The notes under the pieces were generated by a model. That model saw only the letters and a program-made list of their open reading frames with translations, was not told the origin of the DNA and ran no database searches. This document shows, piece after piece, positions 44,601 through 56,196 of a stretch of DNA of 64,000 nt; the first letter of the stretch is position 1, and the number at the start of each line of letters is the position of its first letter. The position numbers and the translations under genes are program-made. The stretch spans positions 1-64,000 of the forward strand of contig MU859183.1 of assembly GCA_033297205.1 (NCBI GenBank), in the 5' to 3' direction. The DNA is from Pseudoneurospora amorphoporcata. Lineage: Eukaryota > Ascomycota > Sordariomycetes > Sordariales > Sordariaceae.

Positions 44601-46419
44601 AAGACCGGTTACGTTCAACAGCAGGATCTCCATCTCGAAACCACCACCGTCCGTGAGGCCTTGAACTTCAGTGCCCTCCTCCGCCAGCCCGCCCACGTTT
44701 CCCGCGCCGAGAAGCTCGCTTACGTCGATGAGGTTATTAAGCTCCTCGACATGGAAGAGTACGCCGACGCTGTCATTGGTGTCCCCGGTGAAGGCTTGAA
44801 CGTCGAGCAGAGGAAGCGTCTTACTATCGGTGTCGAACTTGCTGCTAAGCCTCCTCTTCTCCTCTTCGTTGACGAGCCTACTTCTGGTCTCGACTCTCAG
44901 ACTTCATGGGCTATTCTGGACCTTCTTGAGAAGCTGACTAAGAGCGGCCAAGCTATTCTGTGCACTATCCATCAGCCCTCGGCCATGCTTTTCCAGCGCT
45001 TCGATCGTCTCCTCTTCTTGGCTAAGGGCGGTAGGACCGTTTACTTCGGCGACATCGGCAAGAACTCTAAGACCATGGCTTCCTACTTCGAGCGTCAGAG
45101 TGGTGTCAGGTGCCCTGATGATGCCAACCCCGCCGAGTGGATGCTTGAGGTTATCGGTGCTGCTCCTGGTACTCACTCCGATATTGACTGGCACGAGGCT
45201 TGGCGCTCCAGCCCCGAGTACCAGGCTGTTCAGGAGGAGTTGCAACGTCTGAAGAACAGCCCCAAGGACGAGACCGCTTTGGAAATGGATGGTGGTAGCT
45301 ACCGTGAATTCGCCGCTCCGTTCTTCGCGCAGCTCAGAGAGGTTACCTACCGTGTCTTTCAGCAGTACTGGCGTACCCCGTCGTACATCTACTCCAAGGC
45401 CGCCCTCTGCATCTCCGTCGCCTTATTCATCGGTTTCGTCTTCTACAACGCCCCCAACACCATCCAGGGTCTCCAGAACCAAATGTTCGCCATCTTCAAC
45501 CTGCTCACCATTTTCGGCCAGCTCGTCCAGCAGACCATGCCTCACTTCGTCGTCCAGCGTTCGCTCTACGAGGTCCGTGAGCGCCCGTCCAAGGTCTACG
45601 GCTGGAAGGTCTTTATGCTCTCCCAGGTCATTGTTGAGCTTCCCTGGAACGCGCTCATGGGTGCCATCATGTACTTCTGCTGGTACTACCCTGTCGGTCT
45701 CTACCGCAACGCGCAGCCCATGGACCAAGTCACTGAGCGTGGCGGTCTGATGTTTTTGCTCCTGCTCGCCTTCATGTGGTTCACCTCTACCTTCACCGAC
45801 TTTATGATTGCCGGTTTCGAGACCGCCGAGGCCGGTGGTAACATTGCCAACTTGCTCTTCACGCTCTGCTTGATCTTCTGCGGTGTCCTTGCCAGCCCCG
45901 AAACCATGCCCGGCTTCTGGATCTTCATGTACCGCGTCAGCCCCTTCACGTACCTGGTCAGCGCCATGTTGTCGGTCGGGGTGGCCAACACGGACGTGCA
46001 CTGCGCGGATGTCGAATTCCTCAAGTTCAAGCCCCTCAACGGCACTTGCGCTGAGTACATGGCCGACTACATCAACGCCGTCAAGGAGACTAGTGGCTCC
46101 GGTGGTTACCTGCTCGACCCGGACGCCACGGACATGTGCAGCTACTGCCCCATTGGCAAGACCAACATGTTCCTTGCTAGCGTGTCGTCCGACTATGCCG
46201 ATAGGTGGCGCAACTTTGGGTATGTTTTCCTCTCTCTCTCCCTCTTCCCTTACCGTCGTCTCTTGGAAGAATAAATACTAACATGAACCTCTCAATAGCA
46301 TCCTCTTCGCCTACATCGCCTTCAACATCCTCGCCGCCCTCGCCGTCTACTGGCTCGTCCGCGTGCCCAAGAAGAATGGCATCTTTGGCTTCCTCAAGAA
46401 GAAGGAGAAGAAGGAGTAA
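41623..46419 (+). CDS. cdr4: PDR-class ABC transporter (drug/azole efflux), CDR4-like
   Basis: Three exons, 41623-42418, 42481-46219 and 46299-46419, give 1551 aa. Introns of 62 and 79 bp rejoin NYQG-MTAKEIH and WRNFG-ILFAY. The order is NBD1-TMD1-NBD2-TMD2, the full-size PDR layout. NBD1 has the degenerate Walker A GPPGSGCTT (Cys for Lys, normal in this family), signature VSGGERKR and Walker B LQCWDNSTRGLD. NBD2 has the intact Walker A GVSGAGKTT, a weak signature LNVEQRKRLTIG and Walker B LLFVDEPTSGLDSQTSW. Each TMD ends in a PDR-type extracellular loop with conserved cysteines. Plasma-membrane export of azoles and other hydrophobic compounds is the family role. The identity as cdr4 is recalled from its genomic proximity to asd-1 and is the less certain part. 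Confidence 0.95.
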
Positions 46420-47687
46420 ATCCTTTATCCTTCCAAAACCCCAACAACAAAACATAAAACCAAAACATAGAAAGAAACTCGATAGACCCCCCATAGTTAC
46501 ACCACCACTTACGAGGAGACGATTGAGGATTGGATAGTTCACGCGATGATGAAGAAGTGAAGAAGGAGAGAGCGATCGTCCCGCAGATGGTCTAAGTTGA
46601 TGGTTATGCATTTTTTAACGGTCGATTCTTTACGCTACACAAAACCCTCCACCCCATTTTTTTTTTGGATTTTTGGATCACCCAAACCTCGCGGTTGGTT
46701 AGCATTTAGCGATTTGTCTTTTCAGGCTCAGCGATACTTCTCTTCTTACACTCTCAACTTGTTAGAAAAAGAGGTTGAGACAATCTTTGTACATATCATG
46801 TAATTTATTCGTCATATAGATGGAAAAAAGCGGGGGATAGATTTCTGGAGATGAAATAAATTTCTTACTTTTCTTTTTGGGGAAATATAAAATTCTGGAT
46901 CATCATGTACATATGACGTTGGATACGAGACGCCACGCTCGAGATAGAGAACGTACTTCTTCACTCAATCTGTTTCTGTACTGACACGAATGAAGAGAAC
47001 CCATACCATCATTTCACTAATTTCGAAGAATTGCCTGAGACTTGAATGGGAGAGATAAGTCGTGACGCTAAGTACGAAATCTTGATTTATTCTGTGAAGA
47101 TGAAACGTGTCCAACTCCTCAACCAGTCTGAATTAGGATATGTACGATAAAATACCTGTCTTTTTCGGGCAATCCATCCATGCGTATCCCGCCGAATGCT
47201 TCCTTTATGCTCAAGTCACTCTCGTGACGGAATGTGCCCATGACCCAGTGTCCAGTCCTACTCCGGCACTTATTTGCCCCGAAGAACCTTTTCTTTTCCG
47301 CTCTTATTCTTGCTCTTTCTCTTGTTGAAAATCACGATCGGTTTGTAACCGGTTTCTTTTGCTCCCGTCTTCTTTGCCTGTCTGTCTAACGCTGATGAGT
47401 TGAGTGGTAATGCCCGTGATATTACGTATGCTAACGATCCTGTCCATGGCCTACACTGCCTCCCTCCTTCCGGAACGCCGATGCTCGTATAAAAACCGTA
47501 TGCCATGTTGCATTCAACGGATATCTTCAAATTCCCAACAAAACGGCTCCCTGGCGACCGCGGCTTGATCTCGTTTCGATTTTTCGGCGAGTTTTCGGTG
47601 ATGTTCGTCGGAAAATAGTCGCCATCTTTCGTTGGTGGTGGTCGTTCCTCCTGCTTGCTATTCCTTGCACTTCAAGGTATCCACCCC
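46420..47687. other. Convergent intergenic region between the ABC transporter and ubc6
   Basis: 3' flanks of two converging genes; AT-rich (for example 46600-46900) with T runs and many likely polyadenylation-type AT motifs. No ORF with coding character or RNA gene was recognised. Confidence 0.55.
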
Positions 47688-48616
47688 TCAAGCCTCGCCA
47701 AAGATTCTCACCATCAATACGTAAAAGAAGAAAAAGCATCCCGCCAGCAGCCACTTATGCCTCGACATCCACCCCTGACCCGCATCCCTCTGCTGCATGA
47801 CCGCGTCCACAACAGCGTGAGCCTGACCACCACTGGTACCGCTGCCGCCGCCGGCGATGCCCAGTTGAGGCCCGCACGACGCCGCGTTCGACGGCTCCAC
47901 CGGCCTGTTCCCCGTCGCTGGGTCAATGTTGTTTTCCTTGATCCACCTCCAGTTCTCAGCGTCCACGTCGGGCCATTCCGACCTGAACTTGGCGCCGCCG
48001 TCGCCAGCCTTCACGTTGCCCTTCCCTGCTGCGCCGTTCGGTCGGAGATGGGATCCGCCACCTGTCGAATTCCACCATCGTGAGCGAGCGGCGTGGAACT
48101 TGCGTTCTGTTTCGGTGGCTGAAACGGAGCCCGTCGTCATCTCTTCGGAGGTCATGAATGATAGTAGGCCGATGAGAATCGTCGAGACTTCCCAGGCGGG
48201 GTTGAAAGATTTGGGGTGGAAATCCGATATGGAGAGACATAGTCGGCTTGAGGGTGTGAAGCGGCCGGAAGGAGTGTGCATGCGGATCGCAGGAGGAGCG
48301 AAGGGGTAGTTGGGTGGAAAGATTAGGGTGCCCCAGTATTGGCCGCCGTGGTAGGGAGTGTTCTCGGGTCCTGTGATGATGTAATGCCATCTGCAGAACT
48401 ACATGTCAGCTGCTGGCCAGATATAAGCGAGGCTGGTGGTGGTAGATGCTTACTCTAGGATGTTAGACTCGGAGGGGTGGGCAGTGATGTACGGCGGGGG
48501 GTTCTCGGTGATGGATTTGTATTCGCGCGTCAACTAGAAGAGATAATTAGTTGTTGTTAACCAAGGAGCGTGGAATTTGGTGGACTTACGCGCTTGTGTG
48601 CCGCACGTGTAGCCAT
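47688..48616 (-). CDS. ubc6: Ubiquitin-conjugating enzyme E2 Ubc6, ER tail-anchored
   Basis: Three exons, 48616-48590, 48533-48454 and 48390-47688, give 269 aa. Introns are 56 and 63 bp. The N-terminus MATRAAHKRLTREYKSITENPPPYI begins the UBC fold, with ENTPYHGGQYWGTLIFPPNYPFAPP. The catalytic cysteine falls at residue 87 in SSRLCLSISDFHP, the same number as in yeast Ubc6. WEVSTILIGLLSFM and the extended FHPKSFNPAW loop are Ubc6 features. A linker rich in G/S precedes one C-terminal hydrophobic segment (WLLAGCFFFFYVLMVRIF) that anchors the protein in the ER membrane with the UBC domain in the cytosol. It works in ER-associated degradation with Doa10-type ligases. Divergent from tob55. Confidence 0.95.
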
Positions 48617-49298
48617 GGTGAATTGCGCAGATGGCGATGTCTCGAGATGGCGTCGGTCCGCGAATGTGTGGCAAAGAATGAAAACCAAAGAATGGAATCG
48701 ACCGAGGAACGAGGGGAGTCCGTCACAATGAGTGATCGAGGGTCGGCTTTCTTGCGGGTTCGAATAAGGTACGGCGGAGTGACGGGATCCGAGTCGCGGG
48801 TGGATGACGATGGTAAAGAGTCGTACGTAAAAGTTTGGAAGTGGATGGAAGGTGGAAAGTGTAGGTAGTGGGTAGGTCCAGTGAAGTGGCACGCGGGTCA
48901 TAAAAGCATTGTGGACACCCGACGGCAAGCGACCTCGCAATCTCCATTTCCCAAAAACACGCTGAACCCAATCGGATCTAGCCTCCAGTAACAGTGGGTC
49001 TGCCGCAACTGTGCCCTTTGTTAGCCGGGGGGAGGCCCCGGCAACCTAAGGATCTCCACGTCCGCCTCTCACGCGGCCATCTCAAACAAGTGCGTCAGCC
49101 ACAGCGCGGCCGGCAGTCCACCAGCGGCACCAGCCACACAGTTACGTAGTGACGAATTGATGGATCCCCCGACAGCACCCGAAGCCGAATTGACTTGAAC
49201 CTGCAGTTCGAACCAAAATAATTCGGAGAGTTCGAGAACATCTCGACAAGTTACCAACCAGTGATCGCGGAACCCACCAACCCAGGCGAGAAGCTGCA
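48617..49298. promoter_or_regulatory. Divergent promoter region of ubc6 and tob55
   Basis: The 682-bp space between two head-to-head start codons must carry both promoters and leaders. There are pyrimidine-rich stretches and no convincing TATA box. I cannot point to a specific factor site. No other gene is visible. Confidence 0.55.
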
Positions 49299-51097
49299 AT
49301 GGCCTCCTCTCCAAGTGCCCTCGGCGGCAGTGTAAGCATATGTCCCTTGTCGCCGTCTCAATTGCGCCAATTCGAGTAACCAATTCCTGATCCAAATGTC
49401 CGAAATCTCCAGGTCGAGGCTGCCACCGCGAAGATCGACAAGGCCGCTATCATCGTTACCGAACCCAAGGGGCATCAACCGTACCAGGCGCAGAACCCCA
49501 TCGTATGAGATCTGATCCTTAGCCCTTCAGATGCCAGTCATCGTCCGGCTAACCTCTCTTCTCCCCCAACCCAGTTCGAGGACCACCTGCTTGCCCCCGC
49601 TACCGTCAACTCCATCGAGATCCATGGCGCCAACAACACCCGCCGCGGCCTCCTCGACCACCTCTTCAAGCCCATTGTTGAGGAAAGCACTAGCCCCGAT
49701 ACTACCCTAGGCGATGTCCTCGGTCGCATCAGCAAGGCCACCCAGAAGCTTACCCGTTTCGGTGCGCGCCCACTCCTCCTTCTCTTCTTCTCACCCACGC
49801 AACGGCCGAACATCCTACATCTCCCAGAAACCAGCACGCTCTAACCTACCTTTTACTCCCAACAGGCATCTTCAAGGAGGATGGCTTTGGTGTCTTCATC
49901 TCGGATGCCCGCCAGAAGCAGCAAGAGCAGTACCAGTCCCCCACCGACCGTACCGAGCTCGACGTCTCCATCCGCGTAAAGGAACAATCCCGCCTCGTCT
50001 TCAGCGCCGGTACCGACTTTGGCAACGCTGAGGGCTCCGCTTACACCAATGCCGTTCTGCGCAACATTTTTGGCGGTGCCGAATCCCTTTCCGTCAACGC
50101 TGCCACCGGTACCCGTACCCGGTCCGCCTACAACGCCGTCCTCTCCACCCCGCTGAACGGCAACCCCGATATTCGTCTTGCGCTCGAGGGTCTGCGCTCC
50201 TCTACCCAGAAGCCTTGGGCCTCGCACGACGAGCATCTTACCGGAGGTAACCTCCGCCTCGCCTGGTCGACCGACAATGGCGATAACCACGTGCTCGGCT
50301 ACTCTGGTGTCTGGCGCCAGCTGACCGGCCTTACCGCCTCCGCCTCGCCCACCGTCCGCGCCGATGCCGGTGACTCGCTCAAGAGCTCTATCACCCACAC
50401 CTTCACCCGTGACCGCCGCGACAATCCCACGCTACCCCAGACCGGTTACCTTTTGCGCACCGTCTCCGAGCTCGCCGGTTGGGGCCCTCTCAAGGGCGAC
50501 GTTTCCTTCGCCAAGTCCGAGGTTGAAGTCTCTGCCGCCCAGCCCCTCCCCCTCCCCGGCGTCTCCGTCGGCGCCGGCTTCCGCGCCGGTCTCCTCTACC
50601 CTCTGCCCACGGGCTACTCCCTCTCCAGCGCTTCCGTCACCCCTAGCCGCATCAACGATCGTTTCCAGCTCGGCGGTCCCACCGATGTCCGCGGTTTCAG
50701 CATGGGCGGCCTCGGTCCTCACGATGGCGTCGATTCCGTTGGCGGTGACCTCTTCGCTGCTGGTTCCGTCAACATGCTTCTCCCCCTTCCTAAGGCTGGT
50801 CCTACTTCCCCCTTGAGGCTGCAGCTGTTTGCCAACGGTGGCCGTTTGGTTGCGCTGCAGGGAAAGAAGGCGGCTGAGGGTTCGCTGTCGCTGGATTCCG
50901 GTGCGGTTGCGAGCGGCATGAAGAGCGCGGTGGCGGAGTTGGCGAATGGCCTTCCCAGCGTCGCGGCTGGCTTCGGTCTGGTGTATGCGCACCCCGTGGC
51001 GAGGTTTGAGTTGAACTTTAGTCTGCCGTTGGTGGTAAGGAGAGGCGAGGAGGCGAGGAAGGGGCTGCAGGTCGGTGTTGGTATTAATTTCTTGTAA
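49299..51097 (+). CDS. tob55: Sam50/Tob55, mitochondrial outer-membrane beta-barrel assembly core (BamA/Omp85 family)
   Basis: Four exons, 49299-49331, 49413-49502, 49575-49761 and 49866-51097, encode 513 aa. Introns are 81, 72 and 104 bp. The spliced N-terminus is MASSPSALGGSVEAATAKIDKAAI, then a single POTRA domain (~45-125: VNSIEIHGANNTRRGLLDHLF, TQKLTRFGIFKEDG). The remainder is a 16-strand barrel with the Omp85 loop-6 motif in FQLGGPTDVRGF (VRGF). The last strand KGLQVGVGINFL fits the beta-signal. Sam50 inserts porin, Tom40 and other barrel precursors from the intermembrane-space side. Length is close to the N. crassa Tob55 that I recall (about 520 aa). Essential housekeeping gene; strong coding periodicity. 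Confidence 0.96.
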
Positions 51098-51479
51098 ATG
51101 GGTGGGAAGCAAATGAAACTGGTAGTGACAAGCGTCAAGAGTCCTGATGTTTTGCCTATCTGTGTAGTATCAATTGTATAAATGTCAAGCCACGCTGTGA
51201 AGATTAGACATTATTAAGGGAAGCCTAGTTTGACCGGCATATATATATTCTGGTCCTTTGCTATGAACCCCAAGATAACCTGACATTTTACATCACCTAG
51301 GATTAGTCATCCTTTCCCTCAATTTCGATGGACTTAATTGTCGGTTGTGACTTCCCTACGCGGAACAAACGAGGAGTGACAGACAAGCGTCAAGTTAAAG
51401 ATGCCCCCTCTGCTGCGTGCAGGGAAGTCTACTCATGATTATAGGGAGTAAAGTGTAAGCGCTACTTTAACAAATAAAA
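51098..51479. other. 3' flank of tob55
   Basis: AT-rich untranslated and intergenic sequence between tob55 and the tRNA-Tyr gene. No ORF or repeat of note. Confidence 0.6.
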
Positions 51480-51568
51480 CCCCTTGTGGTGTAGTTGGCT
51501 ATCACGTTCGGCTGTAATTGTCTAGATTGTATACCGAAAGGTCACCGGCTCGATTCCGGTCGAGGGGA
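51480..51568 (+). tRNA. tRNA-Tyr (GTA anticodon) with 15-nt intron
   Basis: Acceptor stem CCCCTTG/CGAGGGG (51480-51486 with 51561-51567, one G-U pair) and discriminator A at 51568. The C1-G72 pair is a tyrosine tRNA identity element. The anticodon stem TTCGG/CCGAA encloses CTGTAA...A, with GTA at 51514-51516. The sequence 51518-51532 lies where tRNA-Tyr introns always sit, after position 37. The T arm ACCGG-CTCGATT-CCGGT is intact. A T6 run follows at 51574-51579. All nuclear tRNA-Tyr genes of fungi that I know have such an intron. Confidence 0.93.
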
Positions 51569-51573
51569 ATTTC

Positions 51574-51579
51574 TTTTTT
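51574..51579 (+). terminator. RNA polymerase III terminator (T6)
   Basis: Run of six T's 6 bp after the tRNA-Tyr 3' end. Confidence 0.75.
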
Positions 51580-52079
51580 ACAATTTTTTTACGTTTCATA
51601 TTACATTGCTTTATCCAATTTTGCGCATAGGAACTCAAACCAAGCCTTCATTCTTTTTCTTACTGGTTGGTTGCAAACTAAAAGGCGTTGCCACATTCCA
51701 GACTCTCAACCGTAGTCAATATCCGGTTGTGTGTTCCTAAGTGCCTGCGAAGTTGAACATCTCTCTCACACTCTCTCTGTTCATCATATTACCTTCACAC
51801 CAAGTTCCTTGCCCTTGTCTTTCTCATCCCGATCCCATTGTCTACGTACCGTCCTTGATGCCTGATCCTAAATATGTACTATCGTCCCCGGCTTCCACTT
51901 CCGCTCCCGGCTCGGCAGACTCTCGGCAGTCTCCGCTTTCAACCACCCACAGCCGTCCACTCCACCACCATCTCCGTCTGGGCGTCCAAATTCCCTCAAC
52001 CCTCCACTTTGGTATTGTCCCCATCCTCCCTTCATGAGCCATTTTCCCATCTTCCTCTTTCAACAAGTTCAAGTCAACT
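51580..52079. other. Spacer between the two tRNA genes
   Basis: About 500 bp of pyrimidine-rich intergenic sequence with no coding signal. Confidence 0.55.
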
Positions 52080-52196
52080 GGGACCTTGGCGCAGTTGGCT
52101 AGCGCGCAGGTCTCATACTAATCACATGTATGATCTGGCTGGTATTAACAGCTCAGAGTAATCCTGAGGTCGGGAGTTCGAGCCTCCCAGGTCCCA
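52080..52196 (+). tRNA. Elongator tRNA-Met (CAT anticodon) with 43-nt intron
   Basis: Acceptor stem GGGACCT/AGGTCCC (52080-52086 with 52189-52195), A at 52196. D stem GCGC/GCGC, T arm GGGAG-TTCGAGC-CTCCC. The anticodon stem CAGGT/TCCTG has a T31-T39 mismatch that is a known feature of eukaryotic elongator tRNA-Met. The loop CTCATA(intron)A contains CAT at 52114-52116. The intron occupies 52118-52160 after position 37. Initiator tRNA-Met features such as an A54 in the T loop are absent. A T5 run follows. Confidence 0.93.
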
Positions 52197-52199
52197 TTC

Positions 52200-52204
52200 T
52201 TTTT
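52200..52204 (+). terminator. RNA polymerase III terminator (T5)
   Basis: Five T's starting 4 bp after the tRNA-Met 3' end. Confidence 0.75.
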
Positions 52205-52347
52205 GCAATTTTTTTGATTCTTTCTTGACTTTTTTTTTTTTTCTTTTTGGATGATGACTTCTCAAGTTTTTGTTTGGTCTTGGGTTTTTGAGTGATAAAT
52301 TTTGTGGCTCTCATTTGAATGCGGCTTTGCTATACGATTGCTTAGTT

Positions 52348-52419
52348 CCTTTTTTCCCTTTTTTCCCTTTTTTCCCTTTTTCCCCTTTTTTCCCTTTTTT
52401 CCCTTTTTTCCCTTTTTTC

Positions 52420-52481
<62 letters not shown>
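52348..52481 (+). repeat. (CCCTTTTTT)n tandem repeat followed by a 58-base poly(T) run
   Basis: About eight copies of a 9-bp CCCTTTTTT unit (one varied to TCCCC) run from 52348 to 52423 and lead directly into 58 consecutive T's at 52424-52481. The whole 134-bp strand is pure pyrimidine, so it could form triplex DNA and block polymerases. It lies about 150 bp downstream of the tRNA-Met gene. Confidence 0.95.
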
Positions 52482-53811
52482 CCTGGATGATCTCTTCCGC
52501 ACAAGGAGTTGGAGGTGGCTTGTTTGTTTTTTTGATGTTATCGTGTCTGTGATGTTGAGCAGATCATGTTCGCGCGGGCCTAATACATCTTTGACGTCTC
52601 CTTTCATACGAGTTTAGTGATTGCGTCTTCCTTGGGCATGACTTTTCAGATGTTTCAAAAAACGCTTAGACAGGCACAATTGCAGTGACCTGTCCGTGGT
52701 GGTTATTGCCCTTGTTCTTCCGCGGTCTGAATTGCATTCATATTCTTGTTGTGTTTTGTTCAGCCTTCAAACTTCTTTACAACATGATACGTACTCCATT
52801 GTCGTACGCTGCTTCTTGCACCTACCACCTTACTTCCTCTCCGCAGCCGCCCCCTCAGGAGCGTGCGTGCAGTGAGAAAAGGTGGCAGGCAGTGAGAAGG
52901 AACGAAGCTCCAAGTCACCACCACGCTCGGTGAAGTTGTTCTCGTTACGTGGATCAACGATGATGGTCGAAGTCGAATGTTCAAGTTCCGGGAAAGAGCC
53001 GTCGCATCGTCATCCTCCGTCCAAATTTGTGGCCCTCGAGACCGATCGATGAATAGTCTATAAGCAGTCAGTAGTAACAGCCTCCGCGTTCCCGGCTGAG
53101 GATTATCGCCTGTGTAGTCAGTCACAAAGGTAAGAAGGAACAGGGAAAAAGAAGGAAGGGCAGATTGATTACGTGGGAAAGCCCCACTGGGCCTATGGAT
53201 GAGAAGCCCCAAGTCCCCCCTTCCCCGAAGGATCGAGGGTCAATAACCACGAGAAGAGAAGGGGGGAAGGGGGGTCTTGGGTTGCGGAGCGAATGAACTG
53301 GGAAGCCGCAGTTCAACCAGAAGTTTTGCCGAAGCAGCTTTGTTCATGCGCTTGCCGCTCTATGGTAGAATACAGCTATCTGCTGGGTAAGCATCGGCCC
53401 CAAGAGAGGGCCTGGAGTTCAGTAATAAGAACTGATCGCATGAAGCAGAATGCGCTTGTCCATGGCAGGACGAGCTGCCGTTTAAAAAGGCAGATGCGCT
53501 GAGAACAGAGAATCGGTACAAGGGTAAATAGGAAAATCTTCGAGCCGTCGTCAGGCATGACAAGGGGGTATCGTATGCTTTCCATGGCCACTGAGATACC
53601 AGGGCCCGATCTGAGTCGCTCAGTTACTGCCGCAGTTAGATGCAGATATTCCGTATTCCGCCAACGCCAAACAGACGCCAAGTCTCTCCGTGTACGGTCA
53701 TCAACCGATTGTAATAAGCATGAGCTGTGGCGCATATAGCTGAACACATCGAGAGCACTGAACCTAACAGAGAAACTCGTGGGTCAGAACTCATGGCGTG
53801 ATGCTTACCAC
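52482..53811. other. Intergenic region between the pyrimidine repeat and the poly(A) polymerase gene
   Basis: Contains the 3' flank of the minus-strand poly(A) polymerase gene above about 53750. Short frames on both strands (for example 52760-53212 minus) lack domains. No gene is supported. Confidence 0.45.
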
Positions 53812-56196
53812 CTAGCGTCTGCGAGGGCCTGCTGGACCGTTAGGCGCTGCCAGCTTCTCCAAATGGGCTCGCTGGTTTCGGAACGACGAGTAGTTGCCTG
53901 CCAAAATGACCTCCAAAATGCTGGCATTGCGCCTATCAGATGAATGAGCTAGCTGCGCCATGCGTTCTGCGAGCAGTTCATAGGCTTGCTTGAAGAGAGC
54001 CGCGATCGTGGGGGTATTGCTAGAACCGCCCGCGATGTCATTCTCCGAGTTGTTGGGGTCGATGATCGAAAAGCGGTCATAGTTCTTGTACGCAAAGGTG
54101 TTGATCTTGTGCTGTATCACGTGTCAGCCGAAGAGAATGCATGGCATACAGCAACAGATACTTACCTTGGGAAGGTATTTGGGCGGGTTCAGGCAAATGG
54201 CTGTGGTCCGATAGTTGAACTTGTTACCATAAAGGTCAAAGAAATGCATCAAGAGGTCCCCAACGTGATGGTTTGGGTCCATGGACCCGCTTTGTATTTG
54301 GGGCATCAGCTGAAGCATGCTGGTGACCAAGCAGGTGACAGTGAAGCCTCCGATACCGCCGTTGACCGGCTCGTTCAAGCCCCTCATGCAGAGGAAATGC
54401 TTGATCAATGTGACCAGAACAGGCATGACAGGGAACTGGTCTCTCCAGGCATGGAACGTCTTGATGGCCTGCAAGCCCGTGCCATTTTCAAAGGACACAT
54501 CAATCTTGAGGCCTGTCCTGGAGTCAACCCATTTGACCAGGGGCACTTTGGCAAAGGCAATGATCTCGACCTCGTTCTGGAAAGCAAGTTTCTGCTGCTT
54601 GAGGGCGTCACTGAGCCTGTACATGGTCCTTCTGGTATCATACTTGGCCCGATAGTTCCTTTTGTACTGGTCGGAGCAGAGTACCATGTCCATGTCACCG
54701 GTAGGCAGGTAAAGTCCGGACGGGAACGACCCGAATGGATAAACCCCGGCGTCAGGGAAGGTGTTGCGAACAAACCTGTCGATTTCGTCAAGCACCTCCT
54801 GACGGATACGTTTCTCGAAAGCACGAGGCTTGACATACTCGTAGAAATCGATGATTTCTTTGTGCAGCCAACGGCCCATGGTGGGACTTGCCGAATGATC
54901 TTCGGCATCCCTCATCCAGGGGCAGGACTCCTGGTTGGGAACGGCCCGCCACTCGGGCTGAATTTTTCCACCCACGGGCGCCCTGGTTGCCTTCTTGAGC
55001 CTAGCATGAGGCAACTTGATCTCGTCGTCATGGGTACGCTTCCTGCTACCCAAAGCAGAAGGAGTCGGATCATCAAAAGTAGGACGAGTCTTGGGTAGGT
55101 TCCTGGGTGGGTTGCTGGGTGCCGTAGGAACCGGAGCCGAGTACTGATCGCCATCGGAGCCTGTGAGATCAATAGTCCCTGCCTCAGGCTTCTTGTCATC
55201 TGGCTGCTTGTCCTCAGGCTGCTTGTCCTCAGTCTTCTTGGAAGGCTGCTTCACCTTCGAATCCTCGCTTGTGGCCGCGACGGGAACAAGAGGAAGGGGA
55301 TCACGAGCTGACTTCCTAGTGGGCTTCACCTCGTCGATAACCTCAATGTCACTGTCGCTGTCAGAGTTAAGCATGATGATTTCGTCCAGGTCGTTAGGGA
55401 GCGCGGTCTTGGTTTCGGCAGCGGTCTGCACACGGGCTTTTCTGATCATCTGCACAACATCCTTGGTCTTGCGCTCCCGGGCGCCCTCGGGAGGAAGTGC
55501 AGTGTAGGGATCTGGGTTGGACCACTTGGGGGTGTTGTTGTCGCTGGCTGACTGGTCAAGCGTAGTACGGGCACGCTTGGTCGATGGCTCAGCATCTTCA
55601 TCGGCCTCATCTCCAGAGATGTCCATCTCGGCCTCATCACTGTCAGACAGTTCGTCGACGTTGCGGTAGAGCATGCCCGTCTCCGGGTTGTAGAGGGCCT
55701 CCTCGTTTCCAGACTCATGGGTACCGCTCAACAGCTCGCGCTCGGCTGCAACAAAAGGACGCCAGGGTTTCTTAAAACCTCGGTGAGGACCAGCGTTGCG
55801 GCCTCGTCCGCGATGGTTGGGTCCTCCTCTTCCACCGTGGCGACGATCGCCTCTAGGAGAGTGGGCTCTGCGGTCGTGGTAGGACTGCCTGTTGTCGTTG
55901 GGGCGGTAGTTGTCGTAGTTCGAGTTGCTGACTCCCGGCGGCTTCTCTACTCTAAACGAAAAATCGCCTTGAGGAGGCCGATAAGTGTTGCCGTCTCTTC
56001 CGCCACCACCGCCACCGCCGCTGTTGTTGCGATTGGAGTAGTTGTCAGAGGGACGGTATGATGTCGGCTGAGGAGGTCGGGCAGGGAGGCCATGAGGGCC
56101 ATTCGGCGCGCCTTGTTGGTAGCTGTTGCGGTCGTCGCGGTGGTCATTTCCACGACGTCGACTGCCGCCACCGCCGTTCTGGTATCGTTGTGACAT
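53812..56196 (-). CDS. Non-canonical poly(A) polymerase, Trf4/Cid14 (PAPD5) type
   Basis: Two exons, 56196-54166 and 54111-53812, give 776 aa. The 54-bp intron (GTAAGT donor, GCTGAC branch, ACAG acceptor) joins PKYLPK to HKINTFAYKNYDRF. The first ~150 residues are RGG/N/Y-rich (RGRGRNAGPHRGF), an RNA-binding type region. The nucleotidyltransferase core has GSFPSGLYLPTGDMDMVL (catalytic D-x-D, ~485) and LKIDVSFENGTG (third Asp, ~563), followed by the PAP-associated domain (GGIGGFTVTCLVTSML, GDLLMHFFDLYGNKFNY). Trf4/Cid14 is the polymerase of the TRAMP nuclear RNA-surveillance complex and also acts in RNAi-linked silencing in fission yeast. The ATG at 56196 (MSQRYQNGG) is preferred over upstream in-frame ATGs because the conserved part begins after it. 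Confidence 0.94.

Noticed and set aside
42477..45750. Several antisense and alternative-frame ORFs in the ABC transporter
   Set aside because: Explained by strong codon bias of the real gene.
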